Part shown: in pieces, positions 25,601 through 29,190 of the stretch
How the letters are laid out: the number at the start of each line of letters is the position of its first letter
Numbering within the stretch: the stretch's first letter is position 1
Assembly: GCF_000003605.2 (NCBI RefSeq)
Contig: NW_003142847.1
Span: 12,918-42,107, forward strand
DNA: 29,190 nucleotides
Direction of reading: 5' to 3'
Source: Saccoglossus kowalevskii
Taxonomy: Eukaryota > Hemichordata > Enteropneusta > Harrimaniidae
The notes under the pieces: model-generated
Told to the model about the DNA's origin: nothing
Seen by the model: only the letters and a program-made list of their open reading frames with translations
Databases searched by the model: none
Program-made: the position numbers and the translations under genes

Positions 25601-27635
25601 GGGGGATATGTTTGTGGATTGTAACCTTGCAGTATCACCAGTATTTTGTCCCGTTGCTTCTATGTACATGTAATAACCTTAAGAAGAATGAACGTAGAGT
25701 CAATGTGAAGCTACATATTTACGAATGTAGTAGAATAACCACCCAATCCTAACACTCAACCAATCAGAGAGCAGCTTGTTTGTCGACAAGTTTTTTTCGA
25801 CGTATCGAATTGTGCCTTGTATATATGCTTTGACTCAACTGTAAAAATGCATTTATAAAAAACAACTTTTCGTTGATAAACTGAAATATTTGGATTCTTT
25901 GATATTTTCAACATACCAATGTGACAAACATTGGATAGTGACAAATAAATAAATCACATTGGAACATAGCAGATGTACTATGATTACCATATGAAGTTCC
26001 TTCTGAATGATCATAGTATGGTCCAGTGTTGAGTGAGCTTGTACCACTATAGTCGCGTGTCCAGTCAAAATCATCACTGTTATCTTGTGTAAAGCCACAT
26101 ATAGCAGATGTCTCAAAGTCACATGCAACTTGCTGGCTCCGTATTCCTAAACAAGGCAACGAAGTTAACCTTATTATTGAAATATATTCACGATGGATTA
26201 CATAAACAATTAGATGAAATCTTTTCCTTTGTAAAATGCATCTCACAAGACTATATTGACCAAGTACAATCAAACTTTAATGAGTTCACGACTATATTTT
26301 TCTCAGAATAATGACCGACACATTTATTGCTGACCAGGGAATCAAATGCATGGAGTCCAAGGTCGACAACAACTATGTGTGGTCGCTGAAAATATGCGCC
26401 ACTGAAGTAGAATCAAATCGGCCAACATTGAAGAAAACTCAAATACATTTATAAATTGGGGAAGATTATGTAGTATATCAACAACTAGCTAACTATAATG
26501 GAATATAATTTTAAGTTGTATCCCATATATTTACTTTTTTTAATGACTTTCAGTGTTGAATAACTCATTCCTTCATTGTCATGAGAAAATCATCCAATAT
26601 ATATATTCAGTGCCATGTGAATAGTGACTTTCAGCATGACCATAACCCCATACATTCTAAATCACTATTCCATACATGGAATATCCAATTTAATAACCTT
26701 CTGAGTCTAAGTATTCACTGGCGTTTAACACACAGCATTGAGTATAATTCTGTAGAGGGTCGGCAAAGGGGATTTTCGTGCGTTGTAACCAATTGTTTTT
26801 ATTTTCGTAATAATGTAATTTAAATAAATATAAAAAAAACTTAATTTCGTAGACAAGGTGTAAAACGTAACCAGCTGTTCATTCGTCCGTAATTTATACA
26901 TAAATATTATTTTTTGTAAGCGTATAAAGCCTTTTCCAAATTAAATGTCGTAATTCGTACGCAATTTCCAATTTCGATTCTTGAACACAAATTGTAAAAA
27001 ATATTATAAAAATGTAAAATGTAATTAGGAATTTGATTTATCTGTGACATATTCTGATACATAACACACAGTTGCTTACAGTGAACAAATCTTACCTTCC
27101 AAATTTACGCGACTATCTTTGGTAGTGCTCTTCTGACTGTCTTGTGTGGATCTGCGCGTTATCTCTTCACTTTTTGTAGTACGATATGGCTTTTGACGGG
27201 TTTGTACACTATCTGTAGTACCATCTAAGGAAGCAGACGTTACCTCTTCGGGCCGCGTGGTATGTGTTTGCATGTTATCAATAGTACCGCCAACAGAATA
27301 AGAAACAACGGTTCTGTCTACTACCTCTGCTGCTGCTGTTGTTTTCATCTCCATGGCTGGCACAGTCACTGTTGGTAAATTGGACTGAGGTGATGGAATG
27401 ATTTCTAGGTTCTTGTATGTGAACTTCGAGGATGTTAGTCCGTCCCTCTCCTGGTTGATGAGCTCAGTTATACTTTGTGTAGATGGTCGTTGTTTACTGA
27501 AGTGTTTCATCGCTTTTGTTGTAGTAAGATGACTAGTGCGTGTCGTCATGGATACAGTAGAATCTTTGTAAACACCAAGAATCACCTTATCCACATTACC
27601 CTCATGATCAGTTACACTGACACTATCCCACTTTC
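543..27635 (-). CDS. Multi-exon CUB/MAM/EGF/LDLa mosaic extracellular protein (partial gene, 12 exons)
   Basis: Gene-level entry. The coding segments are 27635-27096, 26146-25988, 25677-25324, 22932-22588, 20964-20857, 20489-20340, 18394-18053, 17936-17823, 15912-15553, 3800-3642, 2788-2441 and 902-543. Each is flanked by AG (acceptor) and GT (donor) on the minus strand. Each length divides by three, all introns are phase 1, and the joined frame stays open for 1,113 codons. Domain order is Ser/Thr linker (residues 1-180), MAM (181-351), CUB (352-466), EGF (467-502), MAM (503-666), LDLa (667-704), CUB (705-824), MAM (825-993), CUB (994-1113). These are extracellular adhesion and ligand-binding modules, and phase 1-1 exons are the known hallmark of domain shuffling. 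The architecture recalls MALRD1-like or other MAM/CUB/LDLa proteins, but no specific orthologue is claimed. Both ends lie outside the window, so the signal peptide, membrane anchor and stop codon are unseen. Single-gene continuity is inferred from strand, phase and domain logic. Confidence 0.8.
903..2440 (-). other. Intron between MAM 3 and CUB 3
   Basis: This is a non-coding intron of about 1.5 kb. It contains a (TAAA)n run near 2333-2367 and a short two-copy duplication of a TAACGCCCTCA-type unit near 1146-1185. An 11-bp inverted word (GCATTTCAGAC near 1890, its complement near 2100) could mark a small degenerate element. The open frames on the plus strand here show no domain or motif. Confidence 0.55.
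2333..2367. repeat. (TAAA)n microsatellite
   Basis: A near-perfect tetranucleotide run, TAAATAAATAAA, about eight copies, in the intron between MAM 3 and CUB 3. Confidence 0.95.
2441..2788 (-). CDS. Exon: MAM domain 3, C-terminal part
   Basis: This 348-bp exon (116 codons) has an ATTCCAG acceptor and a CAAC/GTAAGT donor, phase 1-1. It reads [40 protein letters not shown] (third Cys), [38 protein letters not shown] and FDQCDY (fourth Cys). Identity to MAM domain 1 is obvious by eye in YMYIEA, WYHMYGSxMGTxNVY, TRSGNxxNYWR and FEGxRGTSxxSDxAIDDV, implying duplication within the gene. Several N-x-S/T sites are present. It joins CUB domain 3 through a split Gln codon. Confidence 0.9.
2789..3641 (-). 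other. Intron splitting MAM domain 3
   Basis: This 853-bp intron interrupts MAM 3 just before the FYMYIEA strand. The only structure seen is an imperfect two-copy repeat near 3090-3155 sharing GACCACCTGGTCC. No gene is supported. Confidence 0.6.
3642..3800 (-). CDS. Exon: MAM domain 3, N-terminal part
   Basis: This 159-bp exon has a TTTGAAG acceptor with a weak pyrimidine tract and an AGAG/GTATGT donor, phase 1-1. The translation in the phase set by CUB domain 2 is [20 protein letters not shown] with two Cys, then [15 protein letters not shown], then [12 protein letters not shown], a textbook MAM N-terminus. A short Pro/Thr hinge precedes the domain. The frame is only open locally, so it is easily hidden by longer frames in other phases. 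Length and break point match MAM domain 1 exactly. It continues in 2788-2441. Confidence 0.85.
3801..6177 (-). other. Large intron, part left of the inserted element
   Basis: Non-coding sequence between MAM 3 and the foldback element. It holds a long TA run (4514-4598) and a perfect 14-bp palindrome ACGTCACGTGACGT at 4859-4872. Open frames here are short and lack recognisable domains. Confidence 0.5.
4514..4598. repeat. (TA)n microsatellite
   Basis: An 85-bp uninterrupted TA dinucleotide run. It creates a meaningless poly Ile-Tyr open frame on the minus strand. Confidence 0.97.
6184..6575 (+). repeat. Left inverted terminal arm
   Basis: The arm begins at the CATATAACAGCGTCCGG tip and ends near GTTCATGTCA. 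The reverse complement of 14548-14948 matches along its length with scattered substitutions and small indels. Its inner half is made of degenerate copies of an AATGGCCAGTATTTTT-like word, including the palindrome GGCCATTATAATGGCC near 6363. Confidence 0.85.
8168..8210 (+). repeat. Internal inverted repeat, left member
   Basis: The 20-bp word at 8178-8197 (GATTAGCTTAAATCTTAGCC) is identical to the reverse complement of 12833-12852, with partial similarity extending on both sides (CAAACAT before, an ACTTTG- or ACTTGG-like word after). The two copies lie about 2.0 and 2.1 kb inside the two ends of the element. Confidence 0.6.
11803..11858 (+). repeat. Palindrome TAGAGGGAC/GTCCCTCTA with distant inverted partner
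   Basis: Perfect 9-bp arms (11803-11811, 11816-11824) flank a 4-base loop. The following CCCCGGTCTGGAAACG reappears in reverse complement at 12781-12820 (CGTTTCTAGACCGGGG ... GGAGGGACT). The pair may be termini of a smaller element of about 1 kb nested inside the large one; no target duplication was identified. Confidence 0.45.
12825..12870 (-). repeat. Internal inverted repeat, right member
   Basis: Reverse-complement partner of 8168-8210, sharing an exact 20-bp core at 12833-12852. Related shorter words (CTTAGCCxxTGCAC, TGTGCTAA) recur at about 7700-7830 and 12900-12960, suggesting a diverged family of such segments inside the element. Confidence 0.55.
14548..14948 (-). repeat. Right inverted terminal arm
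   Basis: Reverse complement of the left arm. The best-conserved part is 14740-14946, covering the GGCCATTATAATGGCC palindrome, an AAAGGGGTCTGAG stretch and the CCGGACGCTG tip. The apparent minus-strand open frames that cross this arm (14849-15120) are non-coding coincidences. Confidence 0.85.
14955..15220 (-). other. Intron segment between the element and the 23-bp array
   Basis: A short non-coding stretch following the candidate target duplication. No gene or repeat is recognised; it includes A-rich tracts near 15040-15070. Confidence 0.4.
15221..15470. repeat. 23-bp minisatellite with hairpin-forming units
   Basis: About eleven tandem copies of a unit like GCGTCATCCAATATAATGACACC. The consensus carries inverted GTCAT and ATGAC arms around a CCAATATA-type loop, so each unit can fold. 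One copy near 15380 has longer arms (GTGTCAT ... ATGACAC). The array lies between the right end of the large element and the donor side of the CUB 2 exon, about 80 bp from the exon. Confidence 0.92.
15553..15912 (-). CDS. Exon: CUB domain 2
   Basis: A complete CUB domain is carried in one 360-bp exon, with a TTACAG acceptor and a CTAT/GTGAGT donor, phase 1-1. It opens with [20 protein letters not shown], then [15 protein letters not shown] (second conserved Cys plus one extra), [21 protein letters not shown], the family's D-x-L-x-I-Y-N/D-G core, and ends [20 protein letters not shown]. The third and fourth canonical CUB cysteines are absent, as in the other two CUB copies. It follows the LDLa module directly. 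The next coding exon is 11.75 kb away, beyond the inserted foldback element. Confidence 0.9.
16166..17188. repeat. 29-bp minisatellite with 461-bp higher-order period
   Basis: About 35 tandem copies of a 29-bp unit like GTGTTCAGTGTATATAGATG followed by TATAGATAA. Two monomer types alternate: GTGTATATAGATGTATATATAA and GTTTATGTAGATGTATAGATAA. A distinctive run of variants (GTGTATATAGG, GTTTTTGTAG with a 27-bp monomer, then TTTATATAGGTGCATATATAA) occurs at about 16640-16710 and again at about 17101-17170, 461 bp later. That is 16 monomers less 3 bp, consistent with the two short monomers seen. The array runs into the assembly gap. It lies in the intron between LDLa and CUB 2. Confidence 0.95.
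17189..17489. other. Assembly gap (301 N)
   Basis: A run of N inside the 29-bp array. The gap starts in the higher-order unit, directly after the GTGTTCAG word that follows the second copy of the marker variants, so it probably reflects unresolved tandem copies rather than unique sequence. All open frames spanning it are meaningless. Its true length is unknown. Confidence 0.99.
17490..17810. repeat. Decayed edge of the 29-bp minisatellite
   Basis: After the gap, units such as GTATTCAGTTTATGTAGATG are still clear up to about 17600. They then become fragmented (AAGTGACCAGTATGTATAGA, TTAATGTTCAGTTCATGCAT) up to the LDLa exon. Edge decay is typical for a long-lived array. Confidence 0.75.
17823..17936 (-). 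CDS. Exon: LDL-receptor class A domain
   Basis: This 114-bp exon (38 codons) has an ACCGTAG acceptor and a TGTG/GTATAC donor, phase 1-1. It encodes an LDLa module of about 36 residues with all six cysteines: [32 protein letters not shown]. LDLa modules bind calcium through Trp and acidic side chains and act as ligand-binding units. DGSDE, the family's core, is intact. Two calcium-cage positions are conservative variants: CNG instead of CDG and SEC instead of DDC/PDC. The first Cys encoded across the junction is the last Cys of MAM domain 2. The GTATAC donor is the weakest in the gene. The exon sits directly beside the decayed end of the 29-bp minisatellite. Confidence 0.88.
18053..18394 (-). 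CDS. Exon: MAM domain 2, C-terminal part
   Basis: This 342-bp exon has a TTGCAG acceptor and a CCAT/GTAAGT donor, phase 1-1. It begins [17 protein letters not shown], includes [20 protein letters not shown] with the third MAM Cys, continues through [11 protein letters not shown] and [10 protein letters not shown], and ends [12 protein letters not shown]. The fourth MAM Cys is encoded by a codon split across the intron (T + GT of the next exon). It is more diverged from MAM 1 and MAM 3 than they are from each other: FWYQADG replaces FWYHMYG or LWYHMYG, and the EGxRGTS motif is replaced by IAGHSN. The short open frame on the other strand is a shadow. Confidence 0.9.
18395..20339 (-). other. Intron splitting MAM domain 2
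   Basis: A 1.95-kb intron containing the antisense LINE fragment (19152-19872). The flanks 18395-19151 and 19873-20339 are AT-rich, with no gene seen. A perfect TGACGTCA octamer at 20279-20286 is noted without evidence of function. Confidence 0.55.
19152..19872 (+). mobile_element. 5'-truncated non-LTR retrotransposon (LINE, L2/CR1-like), 3' end
   Basis: The plus-strand frame starting at about 19155 reads [20 protein letters not shown], then [40 protein letters not shown] and TFAISYLGP. This is the characteristic C-terminal region after the reverse-transcriptase core of CR1/L2-type LINE proteins. The frame breaks at about 19514-19517 by an apparent one-base loss and continues in the next frame ([12 protein letters not shown]) to a stop at 19610-19612. 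A 3' untranslated part follows, with an ATT-rich tail ending near 19872. Everything upstream of this region is missing, as expected from incomplete reverse transcription. Imperfect matching words TTACAAAA (before) and TAACAAAA (after) could be an old target duplication. It is antisense to the host gene and inactive. Confidence 0.8.
20340..20489 (-). CDS. Exon: MAM domain 2, N-terminal part
   Basis: This 150-bp exon (50 codons) has a TTCACAG acceptor and a GTATG/GTAAGT donor, phase 1-1. It encodes [15 protein letters not shown], the two-Cys MAM start, then [14 protein letters not shown] in place of the usual DWTR stretch, and ends DHTTGYG. The open frame is too short to stand out alone, but motif, splice sites and phase agree, and it joins in frame to 18394-18053. 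It is three codons shorter than the matching exons of MAM 1 and MAM 3, so this copy has diverged in the loop before the DHTT motif. Confidence 0.85.
20490..20856 (-). other. Intron between EGF and MAM 2
   Basis: A 367-bp intron with a GTAAGA donor and a TTCACAG acceptor on the minus strand. It is non-coding; the plus-strand open frame overlapping it and the EGF exon has no recognisable domain. Confidence 0.6.
20857..20964 (-). CDS. Exon: EGF-like domain
   Basis: This small 108-bp exon (36 codons) was found by reading between the larger exons. The acceptor is TTACAG and the donor CAAG/GTAAGA, phase 1-1. The translation contains six cysteines spaced C-x3-C-x4-C-x10-C-x-C-x8-C, including [19 protein letters not shown] and ISCDQ. 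This is the standard EGF-like pattern with disulfides 1-3, 2-4 and 5-6 expected from the family. EGF modules act as spacers or protein-binding units in extracellular mosaics. The exon connects through split Gly/Ala codons to CUB domain 1 upstream and MAM domain 2 downstream. No calcium-binding D-x-D/N-E prefix is seen. The opposite strand is also open here by chance. Confidence 0.8.
20965..22587 (-). other. Intron between CUB 1 and EGF
   Basis: A 1.6-kb intron. Its centre is a degenerate 94-bp tandem repeat (about 21550-21890) that produces several overlapping open frames of low information. The remainder, including the A/T-rich 22240-22560, shows no gene. Confidence 0.55.
21550..21890. repeat. 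94-bp degenerate tandem repeat
   Basis: About 3.5 copies of a 94-bp unit. The word TATGGTAACACATTGACAGT at 21661 recurs at 21755, and a diverged form (TATGGTGACACGTTGACA) at 21849. Other shared words are GGCTTCATG, TGGTTGAACATATG and ACTTGGATAGTGTAGTCTT. Copies are clearly more diverged than in the other arrays of this window. Confidence 0.85.
22588..22932 (-). CDS. Exon: CUB domain 1
   Basis: A complete CUB domain is carried in one 345-bp, phase 1-1 exon (acceptor TTATCAG, donor TCTG/GTGAGT). It starts [24 protein letters not shown], a classic CUB N-terminus, followed by [11 protein letters not shown] with the second Cys. It continues through the I/L-rich strands around [16 protein letters not shown] and ends near [16 protein letters not shown] domains are beta-sandwich modules of about 110 residues in extracellular and developmentally regulated proteins, usually with four cysteines in two disulfides. 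Only the first pair is present here; the second pair is absent. The length is normal for the family. Confidence 0.9.
22933..25323 (-). other. Intron between MAM 1 and CUB 1
   Basis: A 2.4-kb intron, about three quarters of it the 30-bp minisatellite. The flanks 22933-23339 and 25111-25323 hold no gene that I can see. Splicing across it joins CGPP to CGGN in frame through a split Ser codon. Confidence 0.65.
23340..25110. repeat. 30-bp minisatellite, about 59 copies
   Basis: Tandem units like CATTCACTAGTCAGGGCCCA followed by TACATCCAGG. Variants are TAGTTAAGACCC, TCTATGCATT and TACTCAGG. Because the period is a multiple of three, open frames appear on both strands: a repeating [10 protein letters not shown] peptide on the plus strand and [10 protein letters not shown] on the minus strand. 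Local higher-order copies exist: a two-unit pattern with GTTAAGACCC and CTACTCAGG recurs near 24061, 24121, 24421 and 24481, and a four-unit pattern near 24841 recurs at 24961. The array lies in the intron between MAM 1 and CUB 1. I see no sign that it is translated. Confidence 0.96.
25324..25677 (-). CDS. Exon: MAM domain 1, C-terminal part
   Basis: This 354-bp exon (118 codons) has a CTTAAG acceptor and a CCCA/GTAAGT donor. It continues the MAM fold: the start YYMYIEATG is typical of the central MAM strand, [15 protein letters not shown] carries the third conserved Cys, RSGNRDNYW and [11 protein letters not shown] follow, and [15 protein letters not shown] supplies the fourth Cys. The predicted product has N-x-S/T sites suited to an extracellular protein. 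The final split codon (A + GT) gives Ser and leads directly into the CGGN start of the next CUB domain, across an intron of about 2.4 kb that holds the 30-bp minisatellite. Confidence 0.9.
25988..26146 (-). CDS. Exon: MAM domain 1, N-terminal part
   Basis: This 159-bp exon lies after a TTTAG acceptor and before a TATG/GTAATC donor, phase 1-1. It encodes the canonical MAM start: [15 protein letters not shown] gives the first two conserved Cys, [12 protein letters not shown] follows, and [14 protein letters not shown] ends the exon. MAM domains are extracellular beta-sandwich adhesion modules of about 170 residues with four conserved cysteines, found in meprins, neuropilins and receptor phosphatases. 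The second half of the domain is in the next exon (25677-25324). The exon has the same length and the same break point as the N-terminal exon of MAM domain 3 (3800-3642). The donor is weaker than the gene's usual GTAAGT. Confidence 0.85.
26147..27095 (-). other. Intron between the Ser/Thr linker and MAM 1
   Basis: A 949-bp AT-rich intron. A plus-strand open frame (26108-26311) overlaps the MAM 1 exon and has a protein-like but unrecognised tail. It is not supported as a gene. No repeats were noted. Confidence 0.55.
27096..27635 (-). CDS. Exon: Ser/Thr-rich linker of the mosaic protein
   Basis: This 540-bp exon is the most upstream coding segment seen. It begins after a TTAG acceptor and ends at a GGAAG/GTAAG donor, phase 1 on both sides. 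The first 25 or so residues (around GKWDSVSV and VILGVYKD) look more ordered and could be the end of an upstream domain. The remainder is rich in Thr, Ser, Lys and Glu and has no cysteine, as expected for an extended, probably O-glycosylated spacer. Residues about 117-160 contain an imperfect internal duplication: GGTIDNMQT...[10 protein letters not shown] is echoed by DGTTDSVQT...[11 protein letters not shown]. No known domain is recognised. It joins the following MAM domain through a split Gly codon. It could be alternatively spliced, since removing it keeps the frame. Confidence 0.75.
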
Positions 27636-27734
27636 CTAAGACATAGAACAAAAACGATTGAAATGCTAGTATGTAGATTAAGGTTTATATTTTAGTATAT
27701 ATACTACAGCATATAGTATTACCTATTGTTGATA

Positions 27735-29190
27735 ATACTGTATGCCACAGTAAATATTTCTACAGGAGGTAACAGTGTATGCCATAGTATATATTTGTAC
27801 GTTACGTAATAGTGTATGCCATAGTATATATTTCTACAGTAGGTAATAGTGTATGCCATAGTATATATTTCTACAGTAGGTAATAGAGTATGTCATAGTA
27901 TATATTTCTACAGTAGGTAATACTGTATGCCATAGAATATATTTCTACAGTAGGTAATAGTGTATGCCATAGTATATATTTCTATAGTAGGTAATAGAGT
28001 ATGCCAGGGTTTAAATTTCTACAGTAAGTAATAGAGTATGTCATAGTATATATTTGTACAGTAGGTAATAGAGTATGTCATAGTAAATATTTCTACAGTA
28101 GGTAATAGTGTATGCCATAGTATATATTTCTACAGTAGGAAATAGTGTATGCCATAGTATATAATTCTACAGTAGGTAATAGTGTATGTCATAGTATATA
28201 TTTCTACAGTACGTAATAGTGTATGCCATAGTATATATTTCTACAGTAGGTAATAGTGTATGCCATAGTATATATTTCTACAGTAGGTAATAGTGTATGC
28301 CATAGTATATATTTCTACAGTAGCGAAATAGTGTATGCCATTATAGTATATACTTCTACAGTAGGTAATAGAGTATGCCATAGTATATATTTCTACAGTA
28401 GGAAATAGTGTATGCCATAGTATATATTTCTACAGTAGGTAATAGTGTATGCCATACTATATATTTCTACAGTAGGTAATAGTGTATGCCACAGTATATA
28501 TTCCTACAGTAGGAAATAGTGTATGCCATTGTATATATTTCTACAGGAGGTAATACTGTACGCCATAGTATATCATTGTACAGTGGGTAGTTGTGTTTGC
28601 CATAGTATATTTTTGTACAGTAGGTAATAGTGTACGCCATAGTTTATCTTTGTACAGTAGGTAGTAGTGTTTGCCATAGTATATATTTCTACAGCAGGTA
28701 ATAGTGTATGCCATAGTATATATTTCTACTGTAGGTAATAGAGTATGCCATAATATATATTTCTACAGTAGGAAATAGTGTATGCCATAGTATATACTTC
28801 TACAGTAGGTAATAGAGTATGCCATAGTATATATTTCTACAGTAGGTAATAGTGTATGCCATAGTACGTATTTGTACAGTAGGTAAAAGTGTACGCCATT
28901 GTATATATTTCTACAGTAGGTAATACTGTACGCCATAGTATATCCTTGTACAGTGGGTAGTAGTGTTTGCCATAGTATATTTTTGTACAGTAGGTAATAG
29001 TGTACGCCATAGTTTATCTTTGTACAGTAGGTAGTAGTGTTTGCCATAGTATATATTTCTACAGTAGGTAATAGTGTATGCCATAGTATATATTTCTACT
29101 GTAGGTAATAGTGTATGTCATAGTATATATTTCTACATTAGGTAATAGTGTATGCCATACTATAATATTTCTACGGTAGGTAATAGAGTA
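27735..29190. repeat. 37-bp minisatellite with 370-bp higher-order period, open at right edge
   Basis: About 39 copies of a 37-bp unit like GTAATAGTGTATGCCATAGT followed by ATATATTTCTACAGTAG, continuing past the window. A distinctive series of variants (TAATACTGTACGCC, GTGGGTAGT, GTGTTTGCC, TATTTTTGTACAG, GTTTATCTTTGTACAG) starts at 28551 and again at 28921, exactly 370 bp or ten monomers later. Further markers (CATTGTATATATTTCTAC near 28528 and 28898; TTTCTACTGTAGG near 28723 and 29093) keep the same offset. It lies upstream of the first visible exon, in an intron or in 5' flanking sequence. Open frames inside it (28763-29047) are artefacts. Confidence 0.95.

Noticed and set aside
26108-26311. 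Plus-strand open frame of 67 residues
   Set aside because: It overlaps the MAM 1 exon on the other strand. The tail looks protein-like but matches nothing I recognise; it could be a transposon remnant.

Overview
This window looks like a stretch of an AT-rich animal genome, most likely a marine invertebrate; a lophotrochozoan such as a mollusc, or a comparable deuterostome, is a guess. The reasons are split protein domains bounded by canonical GT/AG splice sites, long introns filled with minisatellites, a 5'-truncated LINE, and an assembly gap. There is no prokaryotic gene organisation and no rRNA or tRNA gene that I can recognise.

One gene explains all the convincing coding sequence. It lies on the minus strand, runs from high to low coordinates, and is open at both ends: neither start codon nor stop codon is in the window. 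I can place twelve exons between 27635 and 543. Every exon length is a multiple of three and every intron is phase 1, so the exons join into one open frame of 3,339 bases (1,113 codons). The order from N to C terminus is: Ser/Thr-rich linker (27635-27096); MAM (26146-25988 + 25677-25324); CUB (22932-22588); EGF-like (20964-20857); MAM (20489-20340 + 18394-18053); LDL-receptor class A (17936-17823); CUB (15912-15553); MAM (3800-3642 + 2788-2441); CUB (902-543). This is a secreted or cell-surface mosaic protein of the broad MAM/LDLa/CUB type. Its ligand and function cannot be read from the sequence, and no signal peptide, membrane segment or catalytic domain is present in this part.

The introns hold the rest. 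The largest (15552-3801, 11.75 kb) contains an apparent 8.8 kb mobile element (about 6184-14948) with inverted terminal arms of about 390-400 bp, a candidate 6-bp target duplication and no recognisable transposase. Other introns carry tandem arrays of different period: 23 bp (15221-15470), 29 bp with a 461-bp higher-order period and an assembly gap (16166-17620), 94 bp (about 21550-21890), 30 bp (23340-25110) and 37 bp with a 370-bp higher-order period (27735 to the right edge). An antisense LINE 3' fragment lies at 19152-19872. Long open frames inside the 30-bp array, the TA run and the gap are artefacts and are not called as genes.
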